Assembly (NCBI GenBank): GCA_035441325.1
Contig: DAOROA010000002.1
Coordinates: forward strand, 49,980-113,979
Direction: 5' to 3'
Length of the DNA stretch: 64,000 nucleotides
Source: Competibacter_A sp002352125
GTDB lineage: Bacteria; Pseudomonadota; Gammaproteobacteria; Competibacterales; Competibacteraceae
The position numbers and the translations under genes are program-made. Every line of letters begins with the position of its first letter. The stretch's first letter is position 1. Under the pieces are notes generated by a model, which was given only the letters and a program-made list of their open reading frames with translations, was not told the DNA's origin and ran no database searches. Below, piece by piece: positions 61,515-64,000 of this stretch.

Positions 61515-64000
61515 ATGAAACGCATGTTGATCAACGCGACTCAGCAGGAAGAGTTGCGCGTAGCCCTCGTGGATGGGCAGCGGCTGTACGATCTCGACAT
61601 CGAAACGCCGTCGAGGGAACAAAAAAAATCTAACGTTTACAAAGGCCGCGTCACTCGCATCGAACCCGGTCTGGAAGCGGCTTTCGTCGATTACGGCGCC
61701 GACCGGCACGGCTTCCTGCCGTTCAAAGAGATCACCCGCAGCTACTTCGATCCCCAGGCCACCGAGGGAGGCCGGCCCAGCATCCGCGAGGCCATCAAGG
61801 AAGGCCAGGAAATCATGATTCAGGTGGAAAAAGAAGAGCGCGGCAACAAGGGGGCGGCGCTGACCACCTTCATCAGCTTGGCCGGCCGCTACCTGGTGTT
61901 GATGCCCAACAACCCTCGTGCCGGCGGGGTTTCCCGGCGAATCGAAGGCGAAGACCGCCAGGAAATCCGCGAGGTGATGAGCAGCCTCGACATCCCGGAC
62001 GGCATGGGCCTGATCGTGCGCACCGCCGGCGTAGGCCGCTCGCAGGAAGAATTGCAGTGGGATCTGGACTACCTGCTGCATCTGTGGAAAGCGATCGAAG
62101 CCGCCTCTTCCCAGAAAAAAGCGCCATTCCTGATCTATCAGGAAAGCAACATCATCGTTCGCGCCCTGCGCGATTACCTGCGCGCCGACATCGGCGAAAT
62201 CCTGGTGGACAACCCCGCCGTTCACCGCCAAGCCCAGGATTTCATGCAGCAGGTGATGCCGCACAACCTGGGCAAGCTCAAGCTGTATCAAGACAGCATC
62301 CCGCTGTTCACCCGCTTCCAGATCGAATCCCAGATCGAAACCGCTTACCAGCGCGAAGTGAGCTTGCCTTCGGGTGGCGGCATCGTGATCGACTATACCG
62401 AGGCGCTGGTTTCCATCGACATCAATTCGGCTCGCGCCACCAAGGGCAGCGACATCGAGGAAACCGCCCTCACCACCAATCTGGAAGCGGCCGATGAAAT
62501 CGCCCGGCAGTTGCGATTGCGCGACCTGGGCGGACTGATTGTCATCGATTTCATCGACATGAACATCGCCCGCAACCAGCGCGAGGTCGAAACCCGGCTG
62601 CGCGAAGCGTTGAAGATGGATCGTGCCCGGGTGCAGGTCGGCCGCATCTCCCGGTTTGGTTTGCTGGAAATGTCGCGCCAGCGGTTAAGTCCGTCGCTGG
62701 ATGAAGCCAGCCACATGATTTGCCCGCGCTGCAACGGCCAAGGCACCATCCGCCACATCGAATCGCTGGCGCTGAGCGTGCTGCGACTGATTCAGGAAGA
62801 GGCGATGAAGGACAAAACCGGCCGGGTCGTGGTTCAGTTGCCGGTCAAAGTTGCCACCTTTCTGCTCAACGAGAAGCGCGAGGCGATTCGCGCCATCGAG
62901 CAACGCCACCGGGTCGGTGTCGTGCTGGTTCCGAACGAAACGCTGGAAACACCGCACTTCAAGCTGAATCGATTGCGCATGGACGAACTGTCGGAAGCCC
63001 AGCATTTATCGTACTCGCTAGCCGAAGACTACGAGGAACAACTCGAAGCCCGCTCTCCCACCTCAGCGCGCAGCGCGAGCGACGAGCCGGCAGTAAAAGG
63101 GGTCACGCCAGCCACTCCCGCTCCAACCCCGCCGGCACCGACGCCAAAACCCGAAGCCAATTCCAGCTTTTTCCGCTGGCTGTGGGGCAATCTGTTCGGC
63201 CAACCCGCGCCGGTCAAGGAAGAACGGCCCGCCAAATCTAGCGGACGGCCCGCTAAACCAGAGCGGCCGCGGCGAGATCGGCCTGGACGACGACCGGAAA
63301 CGGAAGCTCCCGCAGAGCCATCGGCCACCAAAATCGCTGTCGCGCCCCCTATCGTCGAACCGATTTCGGTCGCGCCCGCGCCTTCGACCGATGAACGGCG
63401 GCTGGAAACCACCCCGGAACCGGCAACGGCTCCCGTCGAAGAGGCCACAGAACCGGCCGCCGCTTTCGAGGCGGAAGAAGAAACTCCTAGCCCCCGCAGC
63501 CGGCGCAGCCGGCGTGGCGGCAGACGGCGCCGGCGCGGCGAAACCGCGACCACCTCGCCCGACACGGTTGCCGAGGGGGCAGAACCCGCCGAGGACACTG
63601 CCGAAGCCCCCGCCCCCGAAGACCGGGGTGAGGTCAAGCGACCCGAAATAGACGAATCCAGTGCTGGAACGGCTCTAAATCCCGCCGGAATTTCATCGAC
63701 GATGGCATCGCCATCTTCGACGCAGCGCAGGATTCGCAGCGGTCGCCCTCGCTTGCCAAGAGAAGCGCTTGCCGCCGCGAAAGCGGCCTCTGACGCCCTG
63801 ATGTCCTCGTCGTCGACAAGCGAGCCGCCATCGCCTCCGCCACCATCGCGGCTAGAGTATCCCACCGACGAAATCGACGGGGAACCACCGGCCCGCTTCG
63901 AGGGGGAGGTAATACCCGAGTTGCAGCCGGAACCAGCCGACGCAACATTGATCGACCGGCTACCTGCCGAATCTGCCGAATCTGCCGAATCTGCCGAATC
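61515..64000 (+). CDS. rne: Ribonuclease E, C-terminus cut by window end
   Basis: The main endonuclease of mRNA decay and rRNA processing. At least 828 codons are present with no stop. The catalytic half begins MKRMLINATQQEELRVALVD and has the S1 domain (NVYKGRVTRIEPGLEAAFVD). Catalytic aspartates are D302 (VSIDINSARATKG) and D345 (LIVIDFIDMN). The zinc link is CPRC (C403, C406). All are within one residue of E. coli numbering. From about residue 515 the chain is disordered, with a segment A-like FFRWLWGNLF and Arg-rich RRSRRGGRRRRRG sites for RNA and membrane or degradosome contacts. Confidence 0.96.
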   Translation, partial: MKRMLINATQQEELRVALVDGQRLYDLDIETPSREQKKSNVYKGRVTRIEPGLEAAFVDYGADRHGFLPFKEITRSYFDPQATEGGRPSIREAIKEGQEIMIQVEKEERGNKGAALTTFISLAGRYLVLMPNNPRAGGVSRRIEGEDRQEIREVMSSLDIPDGMGLIVRTAGVGRSQEELQWDLDYLLHLWKAIEAASSQKKAPFLIYQESNIIVRALRDYLRADIGEILVDNPAVHRQAQDFMQQVMPHNLGKLKLYQDSIPLFTRFQIESQIETAYQREVSLPSGGGIVIDYTEALVSIDINSARATKGSDIEETALTTNLEAADEIARQLRLRDLGGLIVIDFIDMNIARNQREVETRLREALKMDRARVQVGRISRFGLLEMSRQRLSPSLDEASHMICPRCNGQGTIRHIESLALSVLRLIQEEAMKDKTGRVVVQLPVKVATFLLNEKREAIRAIEQRHRVGVVLVPNETLETPHFKLNRLRMDELSEAQHLSYSLAEDYEEQLEARSPTSARSASDEPAVKGVTPATPAPTPPAPTPKPEANSSFFRWLWGNLFGQPAPVKEERPAKSSGRPAKPERPRRDRPGRRPETEAPAEPSATKIAVAPPIVEPISVAPAPSTDERRLETTPEPATAPVEEATEPAAAFEAEEETPSPRSRRSRRGGRRRRRGETATTSPDTVAEGAEPAEDTAEAPAPEDRGEVKRPEIDESSAGTALNPAGISSTMASPSSTQRRIRSGRPRLPREALAAAKAASDALMSSSSTSEPPSPPPPSRLEYPTDEIDGEPPARFEGEVIPELQPEPADATLIDRLPAESAESAESAE
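63964..64000 (+). repeat. 9-bp tandem repeat in rne at the window edge
   Basis: CTGCCGAAT is repeated four times up to the last base, encoding an (S/P)AE array. The array may continue beyond the window. Confidence 0.9.

Noticed and set aside
63964..64000. A CRISPR-like array at the end of the window.
   Set aside because: The unit is 9 bases with no spacers and is in frame within rne, so it is a coding tandem repeat.

Overview
The window is a chromosomal stretch of a GC-rich gammaproteobacterium. Two conserved gene blocks support this: rpsF-priB-rpsR-(DUF2232)-rplI-dnaB-alr-radA at the left, and rne/rluC-sppA-maf-yceD-rpmF-plsX-fabH-fabG-acpP-fabF-mltG-tmk-holB-pilZ-tatD at the right. The storage-lipid genes between them would suit a polymer-accumulating lineage such as the Competibacteraceae, but that assignment is inference. 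No insertion sequence, prophage, CRISPR array or rRNA was seen.

Layout. 0.1-7.6 kb: a methyltransferase, then a ribosomal protein and replication operon with a candidate S6:S18 leader; dnaB and alr overlap by 104 nt. 7.7-17.1 kb: tRNA-Ser(CGA), a proline-rich membrane protein, tadA with a hybrid sensor kinase, guaBA, xseA and two tandem PilZ genes. 17.3-28.0 kb: a lipid block with an alpha/beta hydrolase, fadD and a divergent TetR regulator, a patatin, a PHA phasin, a wax ester synthase/DGAT, an acyl-CoA-binding protein and a two-domain fatty acyl-CoA reductase, followed by a peroxiredoxin. 28.4-32.0 kb: a PP2C phosphatase and a Ser/Thr kinase fused to a formylglycine-enzyme-like domain. 32.0-37.5 kb: more acyl-CoA metabolism (MaoC hydratase, AcuI-type reductase, EtfBA, acyl-CoA dehydrogenase). 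37.6-42.8 kb: a sigma-54 activator, an AT-rich spacer, a PilB/GspE-type ATPase and an HDOD protein. 42.9-46.6 kb: malonyl-CoA decarboxylase and a secreted lipase. 46.7-64 kb: ettA, a small unknown gene, then the conserved cluster from a Nudix hydrolase to the truncated rne.

How the genes fit together. FadD activates fatty acids and ACBP can buffer the acyl-CoAs. The reductase makes fatty alcohol, and the WS/DGAT joins alcohol or diacylglycerol with acyl-CoA into neutral lipid. The patatin, hydrolase and secreted lipase can release fatty acids, and acyl-CoA dehydrogenase with ETF starts beta-oxidation. The phasin and the MaoC hydratase tie the same acyl-CoA pool to polyhydroxyalkanoate. The fab cluster lacks fabD and pabC at their usual places. 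Short GC-rich inverted repeats lie in at least seven intergenic gaps, mostly at operon ends.
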